Shown in pieces: positions 1-11,721 of a stretch of 64,000 nucleotides of DNA (positions are counted from its first letter, which is position 1; every line of letters starts with the position of its first letter). Origin of the DNA: Siphonodentalium dalli (lineage: Eukaryota > Mollusca > Scaphopoda > Gadilida > Siphonodentaliidae); assembly GCA_032622095.1 (NCBI GenBank), contig CP136069.1, positions 70,579,319 through 70,643,318 on the forward strand, given 5' to 3'. The notes beneath the pieces are model-generated. The model saw only the letters and a program-made list of their open reading frames with translations, did not search any database and was not told the DNA's origin. The translations under genes were made by a program, and so were the position numbers.

Positions 1-558
1 TGAAGAGATTTGCTCAATGGATAGTTTCTCTTTTCCTTATGCAGAAAATATTGACTGGACTGTTGACGGAACAGATTATTTTGATATTTCTTCATAAAAT
101 CCAAGATGGCCGCCAAAACGTCCGCTTCCACATGCCATCAGTAGTCAGCTATATATAGCTGTCATAATTGACAGATTTAAAGACCATCGGGATTCGTGCA
201 GTTGGTAATTTATTGGTACAATATATAACTATTTAGCACATTTTGAGAAGAATGGGAACGTGGAATTCTTAAACATGGTCTATGTCATCATAGCAAGTTA
301 TATATAGATTGTATAACGAATCGGGGACACATGTCCGTCAGCAATTAATTTCAATCTTATTCAGAACATCTTATGACATTACTGGGACAATACCAAGGAC
401 TACTTTAGAAAAAAAATCGGAGCGTACTCATTCGGAGTTTGCCATGGTCGTATCAATAAAGAGAACTCTATCTAACAAGTTACCAATCAAATACAAGTGC
501 ATTTCAGATAAGAGATTTACAGAAAATTACGATCGAAATCAACCACTTTATTGTTGTT

Positions 559-958
559 TTAACCCTTTAGCCAACAGAAGGGCCCTGTGCCAATGCATTC
601 TCTTATATATGCGAGTCGACCATAGGTCGCCTCGCATATATAAGAGAATGCATTGGCTTAACACATTAAAAATTATAAAATTGTTAAAGAATGTAAGAAA
701 AAATGGTAAAAAGTGTTAAAAAAAGATTGTTTTTAGGCCAATGCATTCTCTTATATATGCGAGGCGACCTATGGTCGACTCGCATATATAAGAGAATGCA
801 TTGGCACAGGGCATAACTGTAACTATCACAATGTGGTCAAGGAGCCGGTTCCAATGATATCCATATTTGTATGGTTCTATTGAGACAGACCGAAGATATT
901 TTAGGCTGTTGAAGCTTTATTTGGCCGGTTTTGGCCGGTTTGTTGGGTAAAGGGTTAA
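559..958. mobile_element. TTAA-flanked hairpin MITE (piggyBac-like ends)
   Basis: The ends are TTAACCCTTTAGCCAACA and the inverse of TTAACCCTTTACCCAACA (17 of 18 match). TTAA duplication and a CCCTTT start are typical of piggyBac-type elements. Inside are two near-perfect hairpins of about 68 bp (588-656 and 737-806), each built from CCAATGCATTCTC...GAGAATGCATTGG arms around a GTCGACCATAGGTCGCC loop. The two hairpins are themselves in inverted orientation. There is no coding capacity. Confidence 0.7.
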
Positions 959-2019
959 TACTGTTTTACAGACAAATAATATACCTCGTTGTATGCTGTA
1001 TTTGTACTTGATTCAGAAATTAGCTTTTTTGTAGTCTTAAAATCGTGATTTATAAATATTAGGTTGTTGTTGTAATTGTGGCTGGAAGTGATAGACAATC
1101 CTTAAAGTCTTTCAGAATATCCATTTCCTAGGTCAACCAGCAAGGCATTTGTGCCGGTTTCGGCGTAGGTAGTTTTTTGCTGAACCGATTACAATATATT
1201 ATGATGTCCCTATAAGGAATATCTTTATTATGAAGCTGACAGAATTGAGTATTTAGAGATTTTACACAACACACATGGCCATAGTCGGCTATAACTGTGA
1301 TAAATGATCAACTAAAATTACCATGCATACAGATGGTTATTCACTTAAACGTACGGCATTAAAGCGATGTGGGACATTCTGTTGTGTGGTCGAAAGGTAA
1401 TATAGAATAAAGTAGTTATTTTCATAAATTGAAGCGACTCCTGTTGGTCAAATCGTTGTCGTTTCTTTGCCGACGATGATTCGTTCCGAATATATTCAAT
1501 TCTGCATAGTTTCGAGTCTATCGACGTTGTGTTTTCTCAAATAGTACCAGCGGTGTGGGTATACTTTTCGGTAATATTAGTTGAACGCTAAATATATGCT
1601 TTTGTTTTATACGTCTTATACATGGCTTGTCTTTCGTATCGGCCAATATCGTTTATTTGTTGCAGTCGTCCACAGTTGCATATCACTAGCCATGCACCTT
1701 TGTGGCATTGCGTGTGGGTCTACAATATTTTCAATGATGTTGACAGAACAAGTCAATCAAGAGTGAATCTTGGTATTTCACCAGATGTTAGTTTCACTTT
1801 GGACAAAACCGTCAAGTGTCATCACCTTTTGGTATGGATACATTCAATAGAAGGTCATTGGTTCTGTGATGTTCATATTACTGGACATTTCCAATATGCT
1901 TGTTGCATAGAAGTGTCGGTTGGCCCTCTTGGGACCGGCCTCTTTGACAATAATGATATCACCAGAAGTATCATAATATGCACATTTCTCTGGTATTTTT
2001 TGCGTCAGGTTTCCCAATC
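959..2019. other. No gene recognised
   Basis: AT-rich sequence inside the old inverted repeat. Open frames here, including part of a 158-codon frame at 1622-2098, show no family signature and overlap the repeat arm. Confidence 0.5.
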
Positions 2020-2160
2020 TACACTTCTCTTCATATCCTTTAGAACCATTAGAGACTGGGGTCGATCACATATAAAGACAACGGAGTCAATGTTATAGAC
2101 GTCCTGCATATCAATAGCATCGCATTATAACACTCTAAATATGCAGAACCGTCTGTATAG

Positions 2161-3319
2161 TATTTGGTGATGTCTAAAACAACCCATACACCAAATGCAG
2201 CCATTGGTGGTTACATGGCAACTGTACAAATACGAAAAATTATGACAAAATATAAGTCAGGATAATTTTCTGTAACCACCAAGTAGTTCAACAACGAAAA
2301 CCGAATTAACTTCACTGGTTATTTCTAAAACATTTGATTACCGTCCTCATATATGATCGGACATAACGTGTTAAGACGCGGGTCGTGTATATTGATGTTA
2401 TGCATTAGGGATATTTCATGTCTTTTAAATTGGGCCGTCAAAACAGAAGATATTCAGGTCATTACATTATGGTTAGAGATTGTCCGCACACTACTTATCT
2501 GGTTTATTCTGAGAATTGCAAGAACTGAATTCTTATGTTTTGACACTTGATTAGGAAAGACATCGTCGATTGTCAATCACTATACCAAGAAATGAGAATT
2601 TGTCGTGTAGCTTGCAGCAGACATGTGACTGTGGTTAAATTTTGGTAACAAATGTCAGAGCGAGGCTAAGTCCAATGTCTTCTCACACTCAATATCAATA
2701 TATTAGTCATGGTTTATATCCTAGATTTCTCTATCATCGATATTTCGCAAGACTTCTGTTAAATTGAGAATGTTCTAACAGTATTGATCATCCATGACAA
2801 GGTTGATCCAATTGTCAGTAGGTTCCGATCGTGACAATTGATTCCAGCAGCTAACAACACCGGCAGTTTTTACCCACATATTTCAACATAATCAAACACG
2901 ATGTCAAAGACACGCTCCTTTAATTATTGCGTACGTGGTCACGCTAAAGCGGTCATGTCGGTAGTTGACCACCTCTCATACTAATACGCGAAGAGGGATT
3001 CTATTGCGTGGCTAATATATACTAATAACTTTCAATTTTTCTGATCACTTGTTAAAAAATTACAACCCAAACGATGTGTGCAAATAGAATGCTAAGATGG
3101 ACACCACACTGACGGATGCCCTCTATATCCACGGCCTCCCACATCAATATATATAAAACAAGGATAAAACGAACACCTCACTGAAAGATGTGACAGTTGT
3201 CACTAATGTCCCAAGTGACCGGAGAAAGTAAAAATGTTAATGTACAATACACACGCCATGGAATACCTCGTCTCACACATTAGTACCTGGTGTATGATGT
3301 GTGTTTTAGAAATATCTCC
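2161..3319. other. Central part of the old foldback, no gene recognised
   Basis: A short local inverted repeat (GGTGGTTACA near 2208, TGTAACCACC near 2271) is visible. The remainder shows no coding signature, tandem repeat or clear element boundary. Confidence 0.45.
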
Positions 3320-4542
3320 ACATCGTATTCAGACGGTTCTGCTTACATTCGCACATTCAGAGTATTGGAAAAATGCCACTCATACGCAGGACGTCTTGTA
3401 ACATTGACTGCCTTGTGTTGTCGACCCCAGCTTACTCTTCATTATAAGATGTTCTAGTGGATATGATGAGAAATGGGGATTGGAAAACCAGGCGCAATAT
3501 ACATACAAGAACTGCGCATATTACTTCAGGCTGTATTTTCATTGTCAAAGAGTCCGCAGATTGATGTAGGTTCAAATCTGCTGAACGTTTCCCGAAGGCC
3601 AAAATGTAAGTGCATATTGTAACAATAAACCACTATCTCTAATCGTTTGTTAATATATTTACTCATGTACGATGGAGAGTTCACTGTGGTCCGAGAAGTG
3701 TTAATTAATAAGTCGCACGGGTAGTCACCAGTTGAGCTAAGCTGGATTAAACACGTGGAAGTCATAACGAATTAATTGTCGTGGTAAGGTCATCGCGCTT
3801 CAGGCTTCACTCTTCGAACAGATCTTGGCTGCATGTATATCAACCCATCCGTTTGAACAGACAGAATGTGTGATTGTGCGAATATTATTAAAATATTTCT
3901 ACCATAAACTGTATTGGATGTTTGCATTCACGACTATGTTGATTTTTTTTTAATCAACTTATAATATATTCCGTCATGTATGAAGAGTATGTATGTGTAT
4001 ATATAGTTGTATTCGAACGAAGACAAAAGTGCTACCCTGATGTCTATATTATCCAATTAAATAAGTATCAATCACGTGAATTCGTAGCTGTTAATCTATA
4101 ACTATATTATGTTTGTTCGAGTAAATCAAGTTAAAACAAGCTGAAACTGATGGTGTGGACAATTTGACATTTGACGACCATCTTGAATTTTATGGAAATG
4201 CTCGGAATACTCTATTCTTTCAGCTTTCTAGTACATATATTCTACATAGGAACATCATAATTTATTATGATCCGAATGACTTTTAGAATTCCCGTTCCAT
4301 TTCTTCTAAATGTTTGATAATATTGGAATATGATGAACGCATAAATTACCATAAACATGAATCCCAGTTTCCGTTTGTCAATCATCATAGTCATCAAGTA
4401 TATATACAGTTAAATAGAAATTGCTGATGGCATGGGAAAGCGGACGTTTTGGTAGTCATCTAAGATGTTATGAAAAAATCTGGTAATTCTCAGTTCTGTC
4501 TCCTGTACAATAAATATATTCTTTAAGGAAACGAGAAACTAT

Positions 4543-5707
4543 TATTCAATTAGATAACAAAATCTACTTTATCCAAAAGACGGAGGATCAGTACCTTGGC
4601 GGCCGGAGTATTAGGAAAAATGGATATTTTACTGAATTGTACGAATTTTCCATTTTCCCGCTAATGTGACGAATGTAAATATATAAGACCATATGATAAT
4701 ATTAAACCAACAAAGAGTGTTAACAAGGGTTTTCGTTGGACATTTCTCGCCCTTATAGCCAACATTTTGAAAAATGTTAATTTTCTCGCTTGGGGGAGGG
4801 TTAGGTTTTTCGTTTTAATTTCGAACATTATGGCGCGACTGACCCCACTATTTGTTTCCGAGAAGGAAATTGAATTCCATTTAATATGATATGTCACTTG
4901 ATTAAATATTTCGCCATATGCGAATGCTACAAAGATTGAAAAGTGGTGGTTTGTCTGAATCGTCACGAAAAAATGCGCGAAACATAATTCGAACGGGCAT
5001 GACGTCACGCATATCTAGAACTTGGCGTTGTCGTTCATTTTCTTTTAGGAAGTAATCAAGTATAAGCTATATTGCATAGATCATTTCTCTTATTGTAGTT
5101 TTATAACGAAAAGTACAAATTGGCTATTTTCGAAAAATTACATAAAATGCGGAGTAAATTTCTTCAAATATTCAGCCGTACCCAAAGACGCGTCCTATTA
5201 CGTCTAAGCGAAACCAGGATCGTGAAATTTCAGTTATCTATCAATAAGAAAATATCGGTTCCATAAATTCCCTTTCTAGTGTGGTCGTTGGAGAGTTGAA
5301 CCCAGAATAAATTGGATACAAGCTGATTTTTGTTTTATTCGACGCGGAAAAACACAAGGAACAACATATCCAAAATCCGCAAAAATCCGCTCATGGGAAA
5401 ATTCAGGATCCAAGATGGCGTCCATAATGTCTGTTGTTATCGCAAAAATACTGAATTTCTGCGGTAGGTGCTCCAATTAATGCCAAATTCGTAATAAATT
5501 TAAATATATACAAACAATGCTTTGTCGTAAACCATATATGTAGAATGTATTTCCCAAGAAAGATGACGTACATTGCGTCGATCATCCGCTTCCAGTTATC
5601 CCCCATAATTACTCGTTATTTGTCAGACTTAAATCACAATAAAGGTAGCTATAGTAACAATGGAGGTGACATTCATCGATTGAACTTATCTGACTGAACG
5701 GTGTAGA
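4543..5707. other. Intergenic, nothing recognised
   Basis: The open frames of 66-115 codons on the minus strand have no domain, splice-consistent or family signal. No repeat partner in the window was found by eye. Confidence 0.4.
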
Positions 5708-5870
5708 ATAAATACAGAACACAACTTGCATCATAATCTCGAATCTTTTATCGAACTCGTTGCGGACGGCGCAAAGTTATATTTGTACCTTTAAATATAT
5801 CCTTGCGCCATCCGCAACTCATTCGATAAAAGAGTCTCGATTAAGATGCGCGTTGTGTTCTGTCTATATC
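5708..5870. repeat. Hairpin repeat, copy 1 (GCGGATGGCGCAAGG family)
   Basis: Arms of about 70 bp pair around a short AT-rich loop: CAGAACACAAC, ATAATCTCGA, TTTTATCGAA and GTTGCGGACGGCGCAA on the left have inverted partners on the right. The inner arm CCTTGCGCCATCCGC recurs as CCTTCCGCCATCCGC in the hairpin at 59299-59450, so this is a dispersed family. Confidence 0.7.
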
Positions 5871-5894
5871 TGCGCAATTTCCAAATATAATTAC

Positions 5895-6000
5895 GTCATG
5901 AAAGTACTAACCTAATAAAACTACGTTGGCCTAATAAAGCTACATTGACGTAATAAACGTAACGTTTATTAGGCTGGCTTTATGTAGTCAATATAGGGAG
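5895..6000. repeat. Short palindromic repeat block
   Basis: CCTAATAAAGCTACATTGACG is followed by the palindrome TAATAAACGT/AACGTTTATTA and then an imperfect inverted copy (GGCTGGCTTTATGTAGTCAAT). It is a small degenerate inverted repeat with no coding content. Confidence 0.5.
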
Positions 6001-6080
6001 TGAGCGGTTGATAAAACAGATTAGGTAATCTGATATATCAGAATAGAAATCTGTTATAACATATTAAGTTATCTAATATA

Positions 6081-6893
6081 CAAATCGGTTTATAACCGAA
6101 ATTCAGTCTTGGTTGAAAATTAATGAAGTGTCTATACACATAACCAAACCAAGTATGCTTTTTGGCGTTAATCATTGCCAAGTGAATTATATCATAAATT
6201 ACTTCCTACTTGTGCTAAAGCAATATATATATAGGACTAAATTTTACCCGATCCAACTTTCAATAAAGGCATTTCTCGCTGAATTAAAATTCAAACATGA
6301 ATGCGATAAATACACATCCAGAAGAAACATGCGATATCAAGAGTTTAAAAATCGATGGCTACCCTTAGAAAATATTATTAATGACAACACCGATTGACTT
6401 GCTGATATTCCACAACAAAACCAAATTTATATGTATATACATGTATACACCCCGATTAATATAATTATATACATAGAGCCTGGAACCCGAGCTATCTCTC
6501 AAATTTACATTAATCTTTTCCTAACTTGATCATCAAAAAGCCGGCAAGAATTTATCTGCGCCTAACTTTACTCTTTATATAACTGTATGACTGACACTCT
6601 TCATTAAATGCACAAACGTTGTGTCGCCCAATAGCCAACGGAAAAACAAACTATTTATCGCTTTATAAAAACTACACCAAAAAACAACTATATGATTCAA
6701 GCATGATTTTATTAATGTCGCCAGTGAGAAAGTATAGCCCGAGTGAAATTCACTTGGGAGCGTGCACAAGTGAGTGCAAGAATATAATATGTATCAATGT
6801 ATCGTTAATGTAATGCTTGTGTGTATGTCTGTCTCATGTTTTTGTTGTTATATCTACTTCACCAATAAAAAAAATAAATAAATAAAAAAACAA
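6081..6893 (+). mobile_element. 5'-truncated non-LTR retrotransposon (LINE) with 12-bp target duplication
   Basis: The insert is flanked by the identical 12-mer TTATCTAATATA (6069-6080 and 6894-6905). It opens directly inside the 3' end of a reverse-transcriptase-type ORF2, continues through a 3' UTR of about 490 bp, and ends in an A-rich tail with AATAAAA and AAATAAATAAATAAAAAAA. Truncated 5' end, A-rich 3' tail and flanking duplication are the hallmarks of target-primed reverse transcription. Confidence 0.8.
6083..6400 (+). pseudogene. C-terminal fragment of LINE ORF2
   Basis: The open stretch runs into position 6397 and stops at TGA. It has the usual look of the extreme C-terminus of LINE ORF2 proteins: NYIINYFLLVLKQYIYRTKF (the conserved alignment of N..I....K..IY..K), then an acidic/basic helical stretch AFLAELKFKHECDKYTS, ending in FKNRWLPL. 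Family recognition rests on this pattern only. The endonuclease and reverse-transcriptase domains are missing through 5' truncation, so this is a dead copy. The AT-rich 3' UTR follows directly. Confidence 0.65.
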
Positions 6894-7041
6894 TTATCTA
6901 ATATAAGAGATTATTTAATCTGATATATCGGATTATTATTCTGACATATTAGATTACTAATATGATATATCCGAATAATAAATTGATATATCAGGTTATG
7001 GGTGGACCAATCGGGATCACTGTCTTACTGGCGAAAGCTTA

Positions 7042-7172
7042 CAGTAATGCTCTAAATAATCGACTCCTAAACCACAGCAGAATTATGGATAATTTTTCAG
7101 GATTTAGTCGGAAATATGGCTTGTTGCCATTCATGGGAAAGCTCTCACTGTCGATTATTTAGAGCATTACTG
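7042..7172. mobile_element. 131-bp TA-flanked MITE (pogo/Tc1-like)
   Basis: Perfect inverted ends begin CAGTAATGCTCTAAATAATC and are flanked by TA on both sides (7040-7041 and 7173-7174). The TA duplication and CAGT start fit the Tc1/mariner/pogo group. It is non-autonomous, with no coding room. Confidence 0.75.
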
Positions 7173-7174
7173 TA

Positions 7175-8420
7175 CAATCGGTCAGTCCAACATCGGCATG
7201 TAATCATTCAGCTGAATCACGTTGACACTGGGGAACGTTTATGAGCCAGATAAGCTTTATTTTGGGATGGGTTTTTCTCCCACCCACTAAACACTTTAGC
7301 ACAGTCAGCCAGTGTGAGATAGCTGGGTGAGATTTCCCTGTCTCACATGACACGTGACCATCTATCTCACACCACCCACGTGACTGATTTACCTATTTAA
7401 AATCCGTCATGTTTTGTGTGAATTAAAACAGATAAAAACAATGGCGACCAACCAGTTACGCTTCACGTTTCAAGTAAATAAATATGGATGAATTCGTGGA
7501 CGCTAATACAAATGGAGATAAGCCTCAACTGTTAATCACGAAAAACCTTCGACATAACCTCACTTGCAGACACATAGTTGCATATATAACATGAAATATA
7601 AACGACTAATTTGCGAACATATTCCATAAAACGGAAGACGTACCCAAGCGAAACTGGTACCACTGGCACATTTCGTAACTGGTAAACAATAGCCGCTTCA
7701 CAAATGACGAACGAAATAATTCCACATTCGAACAGTTGTCATCGTTGCAATAAATCGTCGAACGCGTCTAACTAACATTTGTCTGTCATATATTCACATG
7801 TTTCCCTTTCTAATGGTATCGATATGGTCATTTCAAACACGATTAGTCCAGTTGTATATACTTCATATCAAACGCGCCTTTCTCCGAATTTATGCAGGTG
7901 CAACGATGTGACGTATCCATGTCGTTTTCACAAGACCGTGTCGATTTCACTCTAACGTATTAACCATGCGAGCACGGGTAACGCGCTTCGTTTTTACAGC
8001 TTTGGTATATACCGAAATCATCCCAGTTAATTACGAATATCGCATCAGATTTCCCCCCAGATATACCGTTACGAAGCTACTGGAATGTGCCAAAGATTTG
8101 TGTAAAACCAAAAATCGGAATGAGGCTTTGGGTTGGGAGAAAAATGATCCATCATGACCTGGGGTGTGTGATGGAAAAAATCTCACCCTCGGGGCCAGAT
8201 ATTTGGTCCTGACACTCGGCAAGCCTCGTGTCCGGCCCAAATATCTCAGAAAAAGATAAAAACTGTCATAAACATATCACATATTGCATATATTTCTGTA
8301 CATTTCATATCAGTTCCCCCAACAAAATATGGTAACACTGACTAAATTCCTCTTCTGTTATATCACATTAGTAATCTGATATATCGTTTGTGGACCGACC
8401 GTAGGTGGCACGCCTGTACG
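7175..8420. other. Intergenic with one imperfect hairpin
   Basis: Positions 8195-8255 form an imperfect hairpin (CCAGATATTTGG.CC.GACAC pairing with GTGTC.GG.CCAAATATCT). Two other GTGAGATAG/CTATCTCAC pairings occur at 7313-7365. No gene is recognised. Confidence 0.45.
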
Positions 8421-8716
8421 TTAACCATGCCATGACCCATAGGGAGCCTCGCATATATTAGAGAATGCATTAGCCTAACAATATTTACATTGACCTTATA
8501 AACCAGTGCGTTCTCTTATATATGCAATGCTCCCCGTGGGAGACTCGCATATATAAGAGAATACATTGGCCTAACAACAATTGCAGTTACCTTGTAAGCA
8601 ATTGCATTTTCTTATATCTGCTAGGCTCCCTATGGGAGACTCGCATATATACTCGAATACACTGGCACATGATGTTTAATGCTGTACTAGCGAAGCTCCT
8701 GCCATGAAAGGGTTAA
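8421..8716. mobile_element. Relic of the TTAA hairpin-MITE family
   Basis: Three degenerate hairpin units with GCATATATAAGAGAATGCATT-like arms are joined by CCTAACAA.ATTTAC.TTGACCTTATAAGCC-type spacers. The right end is GCCATGAAAGGG followed by TTAA (8713-8716). The left TTAA at 8421 is plausible but its terminal match is weak. It is the same family as 559-958 and 11610-14539. Confidence 0.6.
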
Positions 8717-8804
8717 GGTTGAATTTTGAATCGAATTGCTTGCTGTAATTTGAACCAATATCAGACCATTTTTATGCAAATTCACGAATGTATGTTGTTA
8801 TTGA

Positions 8805-10157
8805 CTATGTATTAATAAATCGTTTAGCGGACCAACCACACACGAGATTTGATGGTGGAGCCATGCATATAGATGATTTGAGTACCGTACCTTGTGGGGC
8901 CATGCATATGGATGCTTTGAGGTCCGTGTCCCCGCCTGTTAAACACTCTGTGTCGTGCCATTTACGGCTATAAAAGGTATCAGTAATCTCTACGCATTGT
9001 TGATCATAGCCGGTGTTATGTCCATTTGGCTGACCGCCATACCAGTTGTACCATGCAGCAAGGGTGCAGTCCTCGTATCTCCATAAATGGTCCACTAGGA
9101 ATTGGTTCAGCCCTATCCAGTACGCCCTGAAATCTTCCAGTGTGCTAACAAAAAAGAAGAAGACACCAGTCGGTTATATAGCGAAGAATATCAGACTAGC
9201 TATCCTCTATAATGTCTTGACAAAGTAACTGACCTTATTTAAAATATATAGATCTATCTGTTCGTCTGTCTGTGAGCGTTCGTTCTCTCTGACTGCTGGT
9301 CATATGTCAACCAAATTTGGTGTGATGACTCGGAGTACCATGGCGGAGGTTAAAACGGCGTTAGTTTTTAAAATAAGCTCACAGCGGGCCTATTTCAGAA
9401 CAAAATAAATGTGAATATTTAGGTTCAATGTCAAACTATTTGCGGACCAGATGTACGCTCTTTATATTATGTGTTTTCATTGTGGCCCGCGCCATCCAAC
9501 ATAATAACGGGTATAAGTTCACTATATATGTACTTATTTCAGAATAAAATAAGTCCAATTTGAACAAATGCAATGTCAACGAGTATGTCAAACGTGAACC
9601 TATTTGGACGAGAATATACTGGAGTAGCATAATACATTTTATATCTATATATATATATATAAAAGAGTAGGATTTGTCTGCGCACAGGGGCCACAGGCCC
9701 ATAACACACAACGGGGCCGCAGGCTGAATATGTAACAAAGGCTCCCGAAGGGAACCTGTTTCAGCTAGTGTATTGATCAATCTTCAATTATAGATCAGTT
9801 GCGAGTAACTGCGAAGTTGAAAAGTGTCCAACTTATACTAGTGCGTATAGTAATATTATTTGGTTACATCAGCCTATAACATCACGTCTCATGTGACCGC
9901 AGAGAAATTTTAATTAGTAAATTACACAGGAACGCTCATTTAACAAGAATTGTGTCACGTCCCTGTACAAATTTCGAAAACACACCTTATAAGGTCTTCA
10001 GCTTTTATCCTGTCGGTATCATCCTCTATCTTCATCAGCAGGCCGTTGTGGCTGGCGCAGGCGTTACGCGCTTCGTAGAAGGTACCGAAATCCAGGAATA
10101 ACCTGATACAACTATCCTGTCGTGGGTAGTAACTCCAATCCGGATACACACAACTCG
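8805..10157 (-). CDS. C-type lectin domain protein, two visible exons
   Basis: Exon 1 (10157-9986) and exon 2 (9144 down to 8891 or 8805) join through a GT-AG intron (donor AAG|GTGTGT, acceptor TTTTTTGTTAG) that splits an AGC codon. The joined product is a complete C-type lectin domain: SCVYPDW, FGTFYEARNACASHNGLL, IEDD, then AYWIGLNQF after the junction, WRYEDC, GGQPNG, CVEI, KWHDTEC and SICMA. WIGL, the QPN triplet in the EPN/QPD position, and WHD in the WND position suggest calcium-dependent glycan binding, with uncertain specificity. Exon 1 is preceded by a good acceptor (CTGTTCGTTTCAG at about 10160). The secretion signal may therefore sit in an unseen upstream exon, although an ATG at 10215 is in frame. 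The C-terminus either splices at 8891 (donor CAAG|GTACGG) or reads on to the stop at 8805 through a duplicated SICMAP segment. The domain call is secure; the gene ends are not. Confidence 0.85.
9240..9780. repeat. Intronic dispersed repeat with a TA microsatellite
   Basis: TCTATCTGTTCGTCTGTCTG is followed by CAACCAAATTTGGTGTGATG (similar in style to the repeat at 55858-56080), a TATATATA run at 9648-9662, and a block with CAGCCTGCGGCCCCGTTGTG on the minus strand. It lies inside the lectin intron. The frames across it are not considered genes. Confidence 0.45.
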
Positions 10158-10393
10158 CTGAAACGAACAGAATCATGCCCAATGTGTAGCTGTGGCACCG
10201 AGAGCAAGGATGCATGCATTACACTTCTATTCCGAATGTCCATTATTCTGACTGCAAAAAACACTGTGTACGACAGACTGTAGTTAAACAGGCTCCCATC
10301 GGGGGATTATTTAGTTGGTTAAACTTATTACCTCAACATTTCAATGAGTAAAGGGGTATCGGAGTACTCGGTCGGATGTCGGTAGGCATTGTA

Positions 10394-10575
10394 CATTACC
10401 AGTCAAAAGAAGTGGTATATTTAGCACGCTATTTTCGCGCCCAATATCGCAATAATATTGCAAGTGGAAACGCTTATGAGCGCGCCGCTTGCCATATTAA
10501 TGCAATATTTTGTGTTTGATATCGCAATATTTCGCGCTTAATATTGCGATATCGCGCGCTTAAAATTGCGAAAAT
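10394..10575. mobile_element. Truncated Tc1-like MITE
   Basis: TA followed by CATTACCAGTCAAAAGAAGT matches the left end of the intact element at 13004-13495. The internal AATATTGC/GCAATATT repeats and GCGC steps also match. The right terminus is missing. Confidence 0.65.
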
Positions 10576-10639
10576 TCTTTTTATTTTTGAACTTTTTAAA
10601 GTTTTTAAACTTTTCCTTTTTTTTATTTTTTGAAAACAT

Positions 10640-11400
10640 CGTTTTTCACTGCGAGTGTCACTTTAACATTCATCCATAGTGAGTGTCTAGTGTCACTTTA
10701 AATTCTCTATGAGTCAGGGGGGGGTGAAAAAATTTCTTCCGGCACGTATGCCGGGGTGGGTGGGTGGTCAAAGCCACCAACAAGCAATTTTTTCCGCAAC
10801 TAAAAAAAAAAATTCCTGCTTGTTTTTAGTGTTTTGGCAATGAGTTGGGCTTCAAAACCACTTTGAATCAGTTTGAATGAGAGAAATAATGTAATTCTAA
10901 CTGGTAAACTGACTGCAGGCAGTTATCGTGTTGTATTTTGTTGCAAATTTTGAAATCCAAGATGGCCGCTGGCAGCCATGTTTTTTTGGCCGAATGACCT
11001 CAAAATTACTCATTCCTATTTACATGTCCATGTTAACATCCATGATAAATAGTATGCACAGAAATTCATATACAGCTGTTTACAGTGAATTCCCCCCCGC
11101 AAATCTCTGTTTTAGTGTTAAAAGGGGGGGTGGGTGTCAAAAAATGGTCGAAAAAAACTGCCGAAAACGGAAAAAAATTTGGCGGTGGGGGTGGGTGGGT
11201 ACACAAAATGATCGAAAGGGAAAAAATGCCATACGTGCCTGAAATTTTTTTCCGACCCCCCCCTGTATGAGTACCGAGTGTCTCTTTAAATTAACTTTAT
11301 GAATACCGAGTGTACCTGTAACATTCAAGGCTGAAGCTACCCCACCGAGATCATCATGTGATATACATGTAGATAATATACCATTCATAGAGTGTGACCT
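10640..11400. repeat. Fragment of the GTGATATACAT / tandem-AT family, split by a hAT-like MITE
   Basis: The flanks 10640-10714 and 11266-11400 share TGAAGCTA.CCCA, CGAG.T.ATCA.GTGATATACAT and repeated ACCGAGTGT..CTTTAA units with the arms of the foldback at 49494-55822 (for example 53725-53775). The region is a relic of the same family interrupted at 10715. Confidence 0.55.
10715..11265. mobile_element. hAT-like MITE, 551 bp
   Basis: The termini CAGGGGGGGGTGAAAAAA and their inverse partner (CCGACCCCCCCCTG) share GGCACGTATG further in. The element is flanked by the identical 7-mer TATGAGT (10708-10714 and 11266-11272). CAGGG ends with a 7-8 bp duplication fit the hAT superfamily. The 83-104 codon frames inside are low-complexity and not credible genes. 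Confidence 0.7.
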
Positions 11401-11721
11401 AAATTATGTTAATTCTACAAATATACCATGATGCAACATAATAGGCTGACCCCAAACAGGGGTACTGCAGAACAAATAGGTCATGTACTTCCGTGACGCA
11501 ATACTATGTCTAGACTGACCCCAAACAGGGTCGTTATCATCAGCGAATATATCTCTAACAGAAGCAACAGTTACTGACAGAATCATGGTTATTAATCGTT
11601 AGACTGTAACCCTTCTATATGAGTAGCGCTGCGGCTTCCTGAAGTTTTGCGAAAACATAGTGCCAATGCATTCTCTTATATATGCGAGTCTCCCATAGGG
11701 AGCATGGCATATATATATATA

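Larger units (their letters stand above)
21..4542. repeat. Old, diverged long inverted repeat (foldback-like element)
   Basis: Two pairs of segments match each other in inverted orientation. Positions 21-290 match 4265-4542 reversed (shared blocks include AAAACGTCCGCTT, GCCATCAG and GGGATTC). Positions 2020-2160 match 3320-3475 reversed (shared CTGGGGTCGA, GTCAATGTTA and GACGTCCTGC). The identity is clearly imperfect and indels are common, so the structure is old. The left arm is longer because a 400-bp MITE (559-958) landed in it. No transposase-like reading frame is visible between the arms. The outer end may lie left of the window. Confidence 0.55.
6010..7000. repeat. Degenerate ATATATC palindrome cluster, split by a LINE insertion
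   Basis: Variants of AATCTGATATATCAGATT occur at 6025-6080 and again at 6905-7000, with another copy at 8368-8386. The 6069-6080 and 6894-6905 segments are the two halves of one cluster, separated by the LINE insertion. Confidence 0.55.

Noticed and set aside
309-719. 136-codon open frame
   Set aside because: It starts at a non-ATG codon and runs through the hairpin MITE at 559-958, and it has no domain signature.
1622-2098. 158-codon open frame
   Set aside because: It overlaps the old inverted-repeat arm, shows no recognised domain, and the mirrored arm does not preserve it.
11085-11388. Frames of 60-104 codons in the GGGGTGGG region
   Set aside because: They are low-complexity sequence inside the hAT-like MITE.
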